NCBI RefSeq assembly: GCF_048388525.1
Contig: NZ_DBGCTQ010000107.1
Span: forward strand, 23,975-87,974
Length of the DNA: 64,000 nt
Direction of reading: 5' to 3'
Source of the DNA: BQOK01 sp048388525
GTDB lineage: Bacteria; Bacillota; Clostridia; Oscillospirales; Ruminococcaceae
The position numbers were made by a program, and so were the translations under genes. Shown here one piece after another: positions 6,990-15,370 of this stretch (positions within the stretch are counted from its first letter, which is position 1; each line of letters begins with the position of its first letter). The notes beneath the pieces are model-generated. The model saw only the letters and a program-made list of their open reading frames with translations, was not told the origin of the DNA and made no database searches.

Positions 6990-7370
6990 ATGAGAAAAAT
7001 GTTAGCGGTTGTACTTAGCGTATTATTGTTGACCGGCTTTTCCTTGCCGTGCTTTGCCGAAGGCGTTCCCTCACAAAGGGTGGTCAGCACTAGTATCCGC
7101 CAAACCGAGGATGGATTTACGATAGTAACAACAATTGAGGCTGGTTTATTGAGCGCACGCTCGGTAAGGGGCGGATCAATAACAGAGCAGTACTATTACG
7201 ATGGCCAAGAGATTGGCACGATGATTTTGATGGGCACATTCTATTACGACGGCAGCACCGCCCGGGCCACCGGGGCCAGCGTTTCGGTGAGCGGCAGCTT
7301 TGTGAGCGGCGCGAAGCGCTGCGCGGTGGACATGAGCCTGACCTGCTCGCCCAGCGGCGCGCTCTCGTGA
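6990..7370 (+). CDS. Small secreted protein, unknown function
   Basis: The 126-residue product starts MRKMLAVVLSVLLLTGFSLPCFAEG, a signal peptide probably cleaved after CFA, leaving about 103 residues. The ATG at 6990 is chosen for the GGGAGAAG motif about 9 bases upstream; an in-frame ATG at 6963 has none. The mature part has a beta-like repeat character (GTMILMGTFYYDGSTARATGASVSVSGSFVSG) and two cysteines near the end. It follows the PadR/HAAS pair by about 40 bases and probably belongs to the same unit. The abrupt end (CSPSGALS) may mean C-terminal truncation relative to relatives. Confidence 0.65.
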   Translation: MRKMLAVVLSVLLLTGFSLPCFAEGVPSQRVVSTSIRQTEDGFTIVTTIEAGLLSARSVRGGSITEQYYYDGQEIGTMILMGTFYYDGSTARATGASVSVSGSFVSGAKRCAVDMSLTCSPSGALS

Positions 7371-7400
7371 AAACCGCCAAAAATATTTTTTGCGCGCGGC

Positions 7401-7429
7401 TTGACGGCGGCGGCGGGGCATGCTATACT
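7401..7429 (+). promoter_or_regulatory. Sigma-A promoter of the infC operon
   Basis: TTGACG (7401-7406), 17 bases, TATACT (7424-7429) with an extended TGC before the -10. Transcription would start near 7436 and give a leader of about 175 nt before infC. Confidence 0.8.
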
Positions 7430-7435
7430 AGACCG

Positions 7436-7612
7436 GTAAAGAAAGCAGCAACCGGCTAGCCGCCGTGCTCACCTTGCGGCCCACAGGGCCCGGGTCATAC
7501 TGAAAGGCCGCCCGTTTTGGGGCGTCTTTGCGTGTGTTTTGTTGAACGCGGCTGCCAGACGGCGGCCGCGTTCGTTTTTTAAACTTGAAGTTTTAGATGG
7601 AGGTGTGTCCCA
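7436..7612 (+). ncRNA. L20-type attenuator leader of infC-rpmI-rplT
   Basis: This structured leader ends in a typical intrinsic terminator: GAACGCGGC (7544-7552), loop, GCCGCGTTC (7565-7573), then GTTTTTT (7574-7580), only about 30 bases before the infC start. In Bacillota the same operon is controlled by ribosomal protein L20 through leader attenuation. The family is assigned from position and fold type, not from a covariance match. Confidence 0.65.
7544..7580 (+). terminator. Attenuator hairpin in the infC leader
   Basis: A 9-bp perfect GC-rich stem is followed by six uridines, upstream of a ribosomal-protein operon. As a premature terminator it must be opened for infC, rpmI and rplT to be expressed. 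Confidence 0.75.
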
Positions 7613-8149
7613 ATCGCTACGAACGGCAAAAAAGACCTGGAGCTGAATGAAGGCATTCGCGACAGAGAGATCCGACTGATCGGCGCTGACGGCAGCCAGC
7701 TGGGTATTGTGAATACCCGCGACGCGCTGCGCATGGCGGAGGAGCAGGAGCTGGACCTGGTGAAGATCGCGCCGCAGGCGACCCCGCCTGTGTGCAAGCT
7801 GATGGACTATGGCAAGTTCCGCTTTGAACAGCAGAAGAAAGACAAGGAAGCCAAGAAAAATCAGAAGGTCATCGACGTCAAGGAGATCCGGCTTTCGCTG
7901 AACATCGACACGAACGACTTCAACACCAAGGTCAGCCAGGCGATGAAGTTCGTGAAGGCCGGCCACAAGCTCAAGGTGTCCATCCGGTTCCGCGGGCGCG
8001 AGATGGCGCACACCAACCTGGGCCTCGAGGTGGAAAAACGGTTTGCCGAGGTGATGAGCGAGATAGCGGTGGTGGATAAGGCCCCCAAGCTGGAAGGGCG
8101 CAGCATGCAGATGTATATGAGCCCGAAGCCCAGCCAGCAGCAAAAGTAA
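7613..8149 (+). CDS. infC: Translation initiation factor IF-3, AUC start codon
   Basis: The 178-residue product binds the 30S subunit and checks start-codon choice. The N-terminal domain reads NEGIRDREIRLIGADGSQLGIV, followed by the linker KKDKEAKKNQKVIDVKEIRL and a C-terminal domain with MAHTNLG. GGAGG at 7599-7603 lies 9 bases before ATC at 7613-7615, and no ATG, GTG or TTG fits between it and the conserved NEGIR motif; a downstream GTG at 7709 would cut off conserved residues. Non-standard AUU/AUC starts are known for infC and allow IF-3 to limit its own synthesis. It is first in the infC-rpmI-rplT operon. Confidence 0.95.
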   Translation: MATNGKKDLELNEGIRDREIRLIGADGSQLGIVNTRDALRMAEEQELDLVKIAPQATPPVCKLMDYGKFRFEQQKKDKEAKKNQKVIDVKEIRLSLNIDTNDFNTKVSQAMKFVKAGHKLKVSIRFRGREMAHTNLGLEVEKRFAEVMSEIAVVDKAPKLEGRSMQMYMSPKPSQQQK

Positions 8150-8177
8150 GCAAACAAAATCTTAGGAGGAACATAAA

Positions 8178-8381
8178 ATGCCTAAAATCAAAACTCATTC
8201 CGGTGCGAAAAAGCGCTTTAAGCTGACCAAGACCGGCAAGGTGAAACGCGGCCACGCTTACCGCAGCCACTTGCTGAACGGCCACGGCAAGACCACCAAG
8301 ATCAAGCGCGGCTACCGCAAGAACGCCTACGCCGACAAGACCAATGCAGCCGCTGTCAAGAGCATGCTGCCCTACGCCTAA
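8178..8381 (+). CDS. rpmI: 50S ribosomal protein L35
   Basis: The 67-residue, very basic protein MPKIKTHSGAKKRFKLTKTGKVKRGHAY is a textbook L35, of usual length. AGGAGG precedes the ATG. It sits between infC and rplT, the universal bacterial order, and is controlled through the attenuator leader before infC. Confidence 0.98.
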   Translation: MPKIKTHSGAKKRFKLTKTGKVKRGHAYRSHLLNGHGKTTKIKRGYRKNAYADKTNAAAVKSMLPYA

Positions 8382-8436
8382 GGGTCTTTTAAGGCAAGAT
8401 GAAAAATTGACAGTGACGGTAAAGGAGAAATAAACA

Positions 8437-8790
8437 ATGGCACGTATTAAAGGCGCGATGATGACCCGCAAACGGAGAAAGAAGACCCTCAAGCTGGCCA
8501 AGGGCTACTATGGCAGCAAATCCAAGCATTTTAAGATGGCGAAACAGCAGGTGATGAAGAGCGGCAACTACGCTTTCGTTGGCCGCAAGCTGAAAAAGCG
8601 CCAGTTCCGCAATTTGTGGATCACCCGCATCAACAACGCCGTTCGCCCCCTGGGGATGAACTACTCCTCCTTCATGAACGGGCTGAAGAAGGCCGGCATC
8701 GAGCTGAACCGCAAGATGCTGAGCGAGATGGCCATTCACGACGAGGCCGGTTTTGCCGCCCTGGTGGAGACTGCCAAGAAGGCGCTGTAA
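8437..8790 (+). CDS. rplT: 50S ribosomal protein L20
   Basis: The 117-residue protein begins MARIKGAMMTRKRRKKTLKLAKGYYG, the characteristic L20 N-terminal tail that threads into 23S rRNA, and has the globular part QFRNLWITRINNAVR. AAAGGAG lies 9 bases before the ATG. L20 is needed early in 50S assembly and in related bacteria represses this operon by binding its leader; the leader at 7436-7612 fits that loop. Confidence 0.98.
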   Translation: MARIKGAMMTRKRRKKTLKLAKGYYGSKSKHFKMAKQQVMKSGNYAFVGRKLKKRQFRNLWITRINNAVRPLGMNYSSFMNGLKKAGIELNRKMLSEMAIHDEAGFAALVETAKKAL

Positions 8791-8801
8791 TACCTAAAAA
8801 A

Positions 8802-8835
8802 GCAACGCCCGCGCACGTGCACGGGCGTCGCTTTG
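8802..8835 (+). terminator. Intrinsic terminator after rplT
   Basis: ACGCCCG (8805-8811) pairs with CGGGCGT (8822-8828) around a GCACGTGC palindrome, with outer GC/GC pairs and a short CTTTG run. It ends the infC operon. Confidence 0.7.
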
Positions 8836-8959
8836 TATCTTGCCGCAATTTTTGGCCGCCCAGCGGCCAGGAACATATTCGGCCGCGCGTTTTGCCCTGT
8901 GGGGGCGGGGCGCAGGGCCTGCAAAAGGGCCGCGGGCTGTTTTTCAAAGGGGCTTTGCC

Positions 8960-9742
8960 ATGCCGGAACGCATCACCAGCCGCGAAAACGCAAAAATCAA
9001 ATACGCCTGCAAGTTGGGCCAGTCGGCAGCCTTCCGCGCCGGGGAAAACGCTTTCCTCGCGGAGGGCTATAAGCTTTGCCTGGAGCTTGCAAAGGGCTGC
9101 CCCTTAAAGGTAATATATTATACCCGCCGCGCCCAGGATAAGTGGTCTGCATTACAGGCGCTGCCCTGTGAACAATACCTGGTGGAGGATCACGTGGCCG
9201 AAAAACTGGCCGGGGTGGAGAGCCCGCAGGGGGTGTTCGGAGTGTTCGGGCGGCCGGCGGCCCGGTTTGCGGACCTGCCGCGCGGCGGGCGCTTTTTGGC
9301 ACTGGAGCGGGTGCAGGATCCCGGCAATGTGGGGGCGCTGATCCGCAGCGCCGCCGCCTTTGATTTTGACGGGGTGCTGCTTTCGCCCGGATGCGCCGAC
9401 CCCTTTGCCCCCAAGGTGCTGCGGGCCAGCATGGGCGCTGTGGGGCGCATGCCGCTGGCGGCTGTGCCCAGCCTTGCGGACGCGCTGGCCGAGCTTGCGG
9501 GCCGCGGGGTGCTGTGCCTGGCGGCGGCGCTGGAAAACAGCCTGCCCCTGGGCGAGGTGGACCCGGCCTGCCCGGGCGGCGTGTGCCTGGTGATCGGCAG
9601 CGAGGGGCAGGGGCTTTCGGCCGCGGTCATGGCGGCCTGCCAGAAGGCGGTGCGCATCCCCATTACCGACCGGGTGGAGAGCCTGAACGCGGGCGTTGCG
9701 GGCGGGGTGCTGCTGTGGCACTTCCGGGGTGCGGGCCGATGA
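8960..9742 (+). CDS. TrmH/SpoU-family RNA 2'-O-methyltransferase (RlmB/YsgA-like)
   Basis: The 260-residue product has an N-terminal substrate-binding domain (MPERITSRENAKIKYACKLGQ) and a SPOUT knot domain with the three family motifs: NVGALIRSAAAF (motif 1), GSEGQGLS (motif 2) and PITDRVESLNAGVAGGVLLW (motif 3). It should methylate a ribose in 23S rRNA using SAM; the exact nucleotide cannot be read from sequence. The ATG at 8960 has AAAGGGG 7 bases upstream; in-frame starts further upstream would run into the rplT terminator region. The stop overlaps the dprA start (ATGA). Confidence 0.9.
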   Translation: MPERITSRENAKIKYACKLGQSAAFRAGENAFLAEGYKLCLELAKGCPLKVIYYTRRAQDKWSALQALPCEQYLVEDHVAEKLAGVESPQGVFGVFGRPAARFADLPRGGRFLALERVQDPGNVGALIRSAAAFDFDGVLLSPGCADPFAPKVLRASMGAVGRMPLAAVPSLADALAELAGRGVLCLAAALENSLPLGEVDPACPGGVCLVIGSEGQGLSAAVMAACQKAVRIPITDRVESLNAGVAGGVLLWHFRGAGR

Positions 9743-10830
9743 CGGGGCAGACGCTGGAATGGCTGTGGCTGGCCCACGTGCTGGGCCCCGGGGCGCGGGG
9801 ATGCGGCGGGGTGCTGGCCCTTTACCCCACGCCCGGCGAGCTGCTGGAGGCGGTGGGGCGCGAGGATCTTTCGGGCCTTTTGGCCCCGGCGCAGGCTGAG
9901 CGGCTGGAGGCAAAACCCGAAAATTTTGAGAAGCTGGCCCGCAGTTGTGAAAAAAAGGGCGTGCAGATCGTTACAATGGCAGAGGCCGCATATCCCGCGC
10001 GGCTGCGGAGCGTGCCGGACGCGCCGCCGGTGCTGTTCTGCACCGGGGATACGGCGGCGCTGAACCGCACGCCCGCGGTGGGCATGATCGGAAGCCGCCG
10101 CCCCAGCGCCTACGGGGTGGAGGCCGCGGCGTGCATCGGCGGGCAGCTGGCTGAAGCCGGCGTATGCCTTGTGAGCGGCCTGGCCGACGGGCTGGACAGC
10201 GAGGCCCACCGGGCCGCGGTGCGCTGCGGCGCGCCCACGGTGGGGGTGCTGGGCACCGCCATTGACAAGACCTACCCGGCCGCCAACACGGCGCTGCGCC
10301 GCCAAGTGGAGGGCGTGGGGACGGTGATCAGCGAGTTTGCCCCGGGCGATGTGACCCGCTCGGCCGCGTTTTTGCTGCGCAACCGGCTGATCGCCGCGCT
10401 GGCGGACGCGGTGTGTGTGGTGGAGGCGCGGGAAAAAAGCGGCACCATGAACACGGTGGGCCACGCAGAGCGGTACGGCAGACCGGTGTACGCGGTGCCG
10501 GGAGGTATTTTCAGCGAGCTGTGCGGCGGCACCAACCGCCTGCTGGCCGAGGGACGCGCCCGGGCCGCCAGCGGCGCCGGAGTGATTTTGGAGGGGCTGG
10601 GCCTTGCCGCGCCCGCCCCGGCGCACACCCAAAAGCGGCAGACACAAACAGAGCCTCTCGGCCCGGCTGCGAAAGAGATGCTGCGGCACCTTGGCCAGCA
10701 GCCAAAGGGCCTGGAAATATTGGCCGGCGAGGCCCGCTGCGAGGCGGGCGAGGCGCTGGCCGCCCTGCTGGAGCTTGAGCTGGCAGGCCTTGCGCAGAGC
10801 TGCGCCGGCGGGCAGTACCGCCGCAAATGA
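9739..10830 (+). CDS. dprA: DNA-processing protein DprA
   Basis: The 363-residue product loads RecA on incoming single-stranded DNA during transformation. It has an N-terminal helical region, then the Rossmann-like core with VGMIGSRRPSAYG (residues about 114-126), VSGLADGLDSEAHRAA (145-160) and PVYAVPGGIF, and a C-terminal winged-helix segment after a Pro/Gln linker. The ATG at 9739 overlaps the preceding stop by four bases (translational coupling). The common dprA-topA-trmFO order follows. Presence of dprA alone does not prove natural competence. Confidence 0.95.
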   Translation: MTGQTLEWLWLAHVLGPGARGCGGVLALYPTPGELLEAVGREDLSGLLAPAQAERLEAKPENFEKLARSCEKKGVQIVTMAEAAYPARLRSVPDAPPVLFCTGDTAALNRTPAVGMIGSRRPSAYGVEAAACIGGQLAEAGVCLVSGLADGLDSEAHRAAVRCGAPTVGVLGTAIDKTYPAANTALRRQVEGVGTVISEFAPGDVTRSAAFLLRNRLIAALADAVCVVEAREKSGTMNTVGHAERYGRPVYAVPGGIFSELCGGTNRLLAEGRARAASGAGVILEGLGLAAPAPAHTQKRQTQTEPLGPAAKEMLRHLGQQPKGLEILAGEARCEAGEALAALLELELAGLAQSCAGGQYRRK

Positions 10831-10847
10831 ACCCAAAGGAGAAACGC

Positions 10848-12929
10848 ATGTCAAAACTTGTGATCGTGGAGTCGCCTGCCAAGGCGAAGACCATCCGGAA
10901 ATACCTGGGCGACGGCTACGAGGTGACCGCCAGCATGGGGCATATCCGCGATTTGCCCGCCAGCCAGCTGGGCATCGATGTGGAGCATGAATACGCCCCC
11001 CAATACATCAACATCAAGGGCAAGGAAAAAATCATCAAGGAGCTGAAAAGCGAGGCTAAAAAAGCCGACCAGGTGTACCTTGCCACCGACCCGGACCGGG
11101 AGGGCGAGGCCATCAGCTGGCACCTGGCCCACATCCTGGGCCTGGATGTGGACCAGGCCAACCGGGTGACCTTTGGCGAGATCACCAAAAAGGGCGTGAC
11201 CGAGGGCATGGCCCACCCCCGCACCATCGACATGGACCTGTTCAACGCGCAGCAGGCCCGCCGGGTGCTGGACCGGCTGGTGGGCTATAAGCTGTCGCCG
11301 TTTTTGTGGCGCAAGGTGCGCCGGGGGCTTTCGGCCGGGCGGGTGCAGAGCGTGGCCGTGCGGCTGATCGTGGACCGGGAAAAGGAGATCGAGGCCTTTA
11401 AGCCCCAGGAGTACTGGAACCTGGACGCGCTTCTCTCGCCCCCGGCCAGCCAGAAGAAGTTCAGCGCCCGGCTGTACGGCACCGCCGCGGGCAAAAAGCT
11501 GGAGGTCAAGACCGAGGCCGAGGCCAGGGCCATTGAGGCGGCCCTGGAGGGCAGGGACTACCAGGTGACCAAGCTCACCCGGGGCAGCCGCAAAAAGGTG
11601 CCCGCGCCCCCCTTCATCACCTCCACGCTGCAGCAGGAGGCCAGCCGCCGGCTGGGCTTTACCGCCACCCGCACCATGCGGGCGGCCCAGACCCTGTATG
11701 AAGGCGTGGATATTGCGGGCCGGGGCACCCTGGGCCTGATCACCTACATGCGGACCGACAGCCTGCGGGTGTCGGACGAGGCGGTGGCCGGCGCGAAGGA
11801 CTACATTGCCGGCCAGTACGGCGAAAAGTACGTGTGCAATTACAAGCGCACCTACAAAAGCCGCAACGCCACCGCCGCACAGGACGCACACGAGGCCATT
11901 CGGCCCAGCGTGCCCGGCCTGACGCCCGAGGAGGCGGAAAAGAGCCTTTCGGGGGATATTGCAAAGCTGTACCGCCTGATCTGGAGCCGGTTCATTGCCA
12001 GCCAGATGAGCGACTGCGAACAGGACACGGTGGCCGTGCAGGTGACCGCGGGCGATTACCAGTTCCGGGCCAGCGGCTATGTGGTGACCTTTGAGGGCTT
12101 TACCGCCCTGTACGAGGAGGCCACCGACGAGAAGGAGAAAAAAGAGACCTCGCTGCCGCCGCTGGAGGAGGGGCAGGTGCTCAAGCTGCGGGAACTGACC
12201 AGCGAGCAGAAATTCACCCAGCCGCCCCCCCGCTACACCGAGGCGACCCTGATCCGCGGCCTGGAGGAAAACGGCATCGGCCGACCCTCGACCTATGCGC
12301 CCATCATTACCACCATCATCGACCGGGGCTATGTGGAGCGGGAGCAGAAAAAACTGAAGCCGACCCTGCTGGGCCGCACCATCAACGACCTGATGCTGCA
12401 GGAGTTCCCGGACATTGTGGACGTGACTTTTTCGGCCGACATGGAAAAAAACCTGGACCAGGTGGAGAGCGGCAGGGTGGACTGGCGCAGCACCATCGAC
12501 ACCTTTTACAAGGGGTTTGACGCGGCCCTGCAGAAGGCCGAGAAGGACATGGAGGGCAAAAAGGTCAAGGTGCCGGACGAGGAGACCGACGAGGTCTGCG
12601 AGAAGTGCGGCCGCAAAATGGTGATCAAGACCGGCCGGTACGGAAAGTTTTTGGCCTGCCCGGGTTTCCCCGAGTGCACCAACACCAAGCGCCTGGTAAA
12701 GGACACCGGAGGCAAATGCCCCAAATGCGGCAGCCGGATGCTGCTGCGCCGCAGCGCCAAGGGCCGGGTGTATTACGGGTGCGAGGGCTACCCCCAGTGC
12801 GATTTTATGACCTGGGACGAGCCGGTGCCCCAGCAGTGCGAAAAGTGCGGGGCGACCCTGTTCAAAAAGGGCAGCCGCCTGTACTGCGCCAAAGAGGGCT
12901 GCGATTTTGAGACGCAGGTGACCAAATGA
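10848..12929 (+). CDS. topA: DNA topoisomerase I (type IA)
   Basis: The 693-residue enzyme relaxes negative supercoils. The TOPRIM domain begins MSKLVIVESPAKAKTI and holds the metal triad DPDREG (residues 81-86). The catalytic tyrosine is Tyr300 in ITYMRTDS. Three C-terminal zinc fingers start near residue 584 (CEKCGRKM, CPKCGSRM, CEKCGATL, each completed by later cysteines). AAAGGAG lies 6 bases before the ATG at 10848, which is preferred over an in-frame ATG at 10827. The stop overlaps the trmFO start by four bases. Confidence 0.97.
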   Translation: MSKLVIVESPAKAKTIRKYLGDGYEVTASMGHIRDLPASQLGIDVEHEYAPQYINIKGKEKIIKELKSEAKKADQVYLATDPDREGEAISWHLAHILGLDVDQANRVTFGEITKKGVTEGMAHPRTIDMDLFNAQQARRVLDRLVGYKLSPFLWRKVRRGLSAGRVQSVAVRLIVDREKEIEAFKPQEYWNLDALLSPPASQKKFSARLYGTAAGKKLEVKTEAEARAIEAALEGRDYQVTKLTRGSRKKVPAPPFITSTLQQEASRRLGFTATRTMRAAQTLYEGVDIAGRGTLGLITYMRTDSLRVSDEAVAGAKDYIAGQYGEKYVCNYKRTYKSRNATAAQDAHEAIRPSVPGLTPEEAEKSLSGDIAKLYRLIWSRFIASQMSDCEQDTVAVQVTAGDYQFRASGYVVTFEGFTALYEEATDEKEKKETSLPPLEEGQVLKLRELTSEQKFTQPPPRYTEATLIRGLEENGIGRPSTYAPIITTIIDRGYVEREQKKLKPTLLGRTINDLMLQEFPDIVDVTFSADMEKNLDQVESGRVDWRSTIDTFYKGFDAALQKAEKDMEGKKVKVPDEETDEVCEKCGRKMVIKTGRYGKFLACPGFPECTNTKRLVKDTGGKCPKCGSRMLLRRSAKGRVYYGCEGYPQCDFMTWDEPVPQQCEKCGATLFKKGSRLYCAKEGCDFETQVTK

Positions 12930-14236
12930 GCGGGGTGACCATTCTGGGCGCGGGCCTTGCGGGGTGCGAGGCCGCCCTGTGGCTGGCGCGGCGCGGGGTG
13001 CAGGTGGAGCTGTGGGAGCAAAAGCCCGCGGTGTTCAGCCCGGCCCACAAGAGCGAAAATTTTGCCGAGCTGGTGTGCTCGAACAGCCTGAAGGCGGAGC
13101 GGCTGGATTCTGCCAGCGGCCTGCTGAAGGCCGAGATGAAACTGCTGGGCAGCCACCTGCTGCCCGCCGCGGAGGCCACAAGGGTGGCGGCCGGCGGGGC
13201 GCTGGCGGTGGACCGGGACGCATTCAGCGCCGCCGTGACGGGCCTGGTGGAGGCCGAGCCCAACATCCGGGTGGTGCGCGGCGAGGCCGCGGCCATTGAC
13301 GAAGGGCAGCCCACACTGGTGGCCACAGGCCCCCTGACCGAGGGGGCCCTGGCCGATGAGATCGGACGGCTGACCGGAGGGAAGCGGCTGGCGTTTTACG
13401 ATGCGGCGGCGCCCATTGTGACCGCGGCGAGCCTGGACATGGAAAAGGTATTCGCCGCCAGCCGGTACGGCAGAGGAGAGGCGGACTACCTGAACTGCCC
13501 TTTCAACAAGGCCGAGTACGAGGCGTTCCACGCCGCGCTGGCCGGCGCCGAGCGGGCCCGGGTGCACGAATTCGACGGGGAGCTGACCGTGTATGAGGGC
13601 TGCATGCCCATTGAGGTGATGGCCGGCCGCGGGGCCGACACCATGCGCTTTGGGCCGCTGCGCCCGGTGGGCCTGACCGACCCGCGCACCGGCCACCGGC
13701 CCTGGGCCAACGTGCAGCTGCGCCGCGAGAACGCAGAGGGCACGCTGTACAACCTTGTGGGCTTTCAGACAAATTTGAAGTTCGGGGAGCAAAAGCGCGT
13801 GTTCTCCATGATCCCGGGCCTGGAGGGGGCGGAGTTTGCCCGCTATGGGGTGATGCACCGCAACACCTTTTTGAACAGCCCCGAGCTGCTGGGCGCGGGC
13901 CTGGCCCTGAAGGAGCACCCGAACGTGTGGTTTGCGGGGCAGATCACCGGGTTTGAGGGATATATGGAGTCGGCCGCCTGCGGCCTGCTGGCGGCGCGCA
14001 GTATTTACGCCGCACTGCAGGGCGGGGCGCTGGGCGCGCCGCCGCCCGAGACCATGCTGGGCCAGTTGGTGCGCTACATCACCAGCGAGAACAAAAACTT
14101 CCAGCCCATGGGCGCCAACATGGGGCTGCTGCCCCCGCTGGAGGCGCCCGTGCGGGACAAGCGGCTGCGCTACCTGGCCCTGGCCGAGCGGGCGATGGGA
14201 GCCATGGAGCGCTGGGCGGCCCAGACAGAAAAGTGA
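12926..14236 (+). CDS. trmFO: Methylenetetrahydrofolate-tRNA-(uracil-5-)-methyltransferase TrmFO
   Basis: The 436-residue flavoprotein makes 5-methyluridine at position 54 of tRNA with methylene-tetrahydrofolate as carbon donor. The FAD-binding motif VTILGAGLAGCEAALWLARRG is at the start, and ENFAELVCSNSLKAE and GQITGFEGYMESAACGLLA are family signatures. Length is normal. It starts inside the topA stop codon (ATGA overlap), so topA-trmFO translation is coupled, an order shared by many Bacillota. Confidence 0.96.
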   Translation: MSGVTILGAGLAGCEAALWLARRGVQVELWEQKPAVFSPAHKSENFAELVCSNSLKAERLDSASGLLKAEMKLLGSHLLPAAEATRVAAGGALAVDRDAFSAAVTGLVEAEPNIRVVRGEAAAIDEGQPTLVATGPLTEGALADEIGRLTGGKRLAFYDAAAPIVTAASLDMEKVFAASRYGRGEADYLNCPFNKAEYEAFHAALAGAERARVHEFDGELTVYEGCMPIEVMAGRGADTMRFGPLRPVGLTDPRTGHRPWANVQLRRENAEGTLYNLVGFQTNLKFGEQKRVFSMIPGLEGAEFARYGVMHRNTFLNSPELLGAGLALKEHPNVWFAGQITGFEGYMESAACGLLAARSIYAALQGGALGAPPPETMLGQLVRYITSENKNFQPMGANMGLLPPLEAPVRDKRLRYLALAERAMGAMERWAAQTEK

Positions 14237-14292
14237 GCATTCCTGCCCGGCCAAAGGGGCACGGGCGGCAGAAAAAAGGAGCAGGTGAACGA

Positions 14293-15309
14293 ATGAAGAT
14301 CATCCTTGACGCCATGGGGGGCGACAACGCCCCCGCTGAGATCCTGAAAGGGGCCGCCGCGGCCGTGGCCGCGAACTGGCCGGAGCTCGCCATCATTGCC
14401 GTGGGCGACGAGGCCAGGATCCGGGCCTGCGCCGCCGAGAACAACCTGAAGCTGGACCCGGAGCACTTTGAGATCGTGCATGCCGGCGAGGTCATTGAGA
14501 TGTGCGACGAGCCCGCAAAGGCGATCCGCCAGAAAAAGGATTCCAGCATGGTGGTGGGCCTGCGGCTTTTGGCCGAGGGCAGGGGCGACGCCTTTGTTTC
14601 GGCCGGGTCCACCGGCGCGCTGCACGTGGGCGCCAGCCTTTTGGTGCGCACGGTGAAGGGGGTCAAGCGGCCCGCGCTGGCCACGGTGATCCCCGGGCGG
14701 AAGCCCTTTTTGCTGCTGGACTGCGGCGCCAACGTGGAGTGCCGCCCCGCTATGCTGGAGGCCTTCGGCGTGATGGGCAGCGTGTACATGAACAAGGTGA
14801 TGGGCGTGGCCGAGCCGAAGGTGGCCCTGGTGAACAACGGGGCCGAGGAGTCGAAGGGGACGCCCACCTATGTGGAGGCCCACGGGCTGCTCAAGGCAAA
14901 CCCCCGCATCCGGTTCATCGGCAACATCGAGCCGCGGGACATTCCCTCCGGCGCGGCGGATGTGGTGGTGGCGGACGGCTTTACCGGCAATGTGGTGCTG
15001 AAGCTGACCGAGGGGCTGGCGAAGTTCTTTTCGGGCAAGCTGAAGGATATGTTCAAAAAGAGCATGGGTACCAAGCTGGGCTACCTGCTGGTGAAGGGCG
15101 GCGTGGCGGACTTTAAAAAGAGCATGGACGCCGACGAGTACGGCGGCGCGCCCTTTTTGGGGGCGGCAAAGCCGGTGATCAAGGCCCACGGCTCCTCGAA
15201 CGCGCGGGCCATTCAGAACGCCATCCGGCAGGCGGTGCTGTGCGCGGAGAGCGATCTGTGCGGCGTGATGGCCGAAAACCTGGCGGCAGTGCCGGAGAAC
15301 GAAGACTGA
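14293..15309 (+). CDS. plsX: Phosphate acyltransferase PlsX
   Basis: The 338-residue peripheral membrane enzyme converts acyl-ACP to acyl-phosphate for phosphatidic acid synthesis. It starts MKIILDAMGGDNAPAEILKGA and has SAGSTGALHVGASLLVRTVKGVKRPA and GFTGNVVLKLTEG, all typical. The ATG at 14293 is chosen because the DAMGGDNAP motif immediately follows and AGGTG precedes it; a longer frame from 14233 adds 20 low-complexity residues. In many relatives acpP lies between plsX and rnc; here it is missing and a strong hairpin occupies the gap. Confidence 0.96.
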   Translation: MKIILDAMGGDNAPAEILKGAAAAVAANWPELAIIAVGDEARIRACAAENNLKLDPEHFEIVHAGEVIEMCDEPAKAIRQKKDSSMVVGLRLLAEGRGDAFVSAGSTGALHVGASLLVRTVKGVKRPALATVIPGRKPFLLLDCGANVECRPAMLEAFGVMGSVYMNKVMGVAEPKVALVNNGAEESKGTPTYVEAHGLLKANPRIRFIGNIEPRDIPSGAADVVVADGFTGNVVLKLTEGLAKFFSGKLKDMFKKSMGTKLGYLLVKGGVADFKKSMDADEYGGAPFLGAAKPVIKAHGSSNARAIQNAIRQAVLCAESDLCGVMAENLAAVPENED

Positions 15310-15317
15310 CACCCGCG

Positions 15318-15345
15318 CCGCCGCGCCCGATGCAGGGCGCGGCGG
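15318..15345 (+). terminator. Strong hairpin between plsX and rnc
   Basis: CCGCCGCGCCC (15318-15328) pairs perfectly with GGGCGCGGCGG (15335-15345) around GATGCA; a CTTTTA run comes 7 bases later. It may be a terminator for plsX or a double-stranded processing site in the rnc leader. Confidence 0.55.
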
Positions 15346-15370
15346 GGGCGGCTTTTACGGGAGGTACCCC

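Noticed and set aside
6990..7370. Small secreted protein considered as a lanthipeptide or other RiPP precursor
   Set aside because: It has a normal Sec signal peptide and two cysteines, and no modification enzyme, leader protease or dedicated transporter is nearby.
9739..10830. dprA taken as a sign of a competence locus
   Set aside because: dprA is widespread in bacteria and no com genes are in the window.
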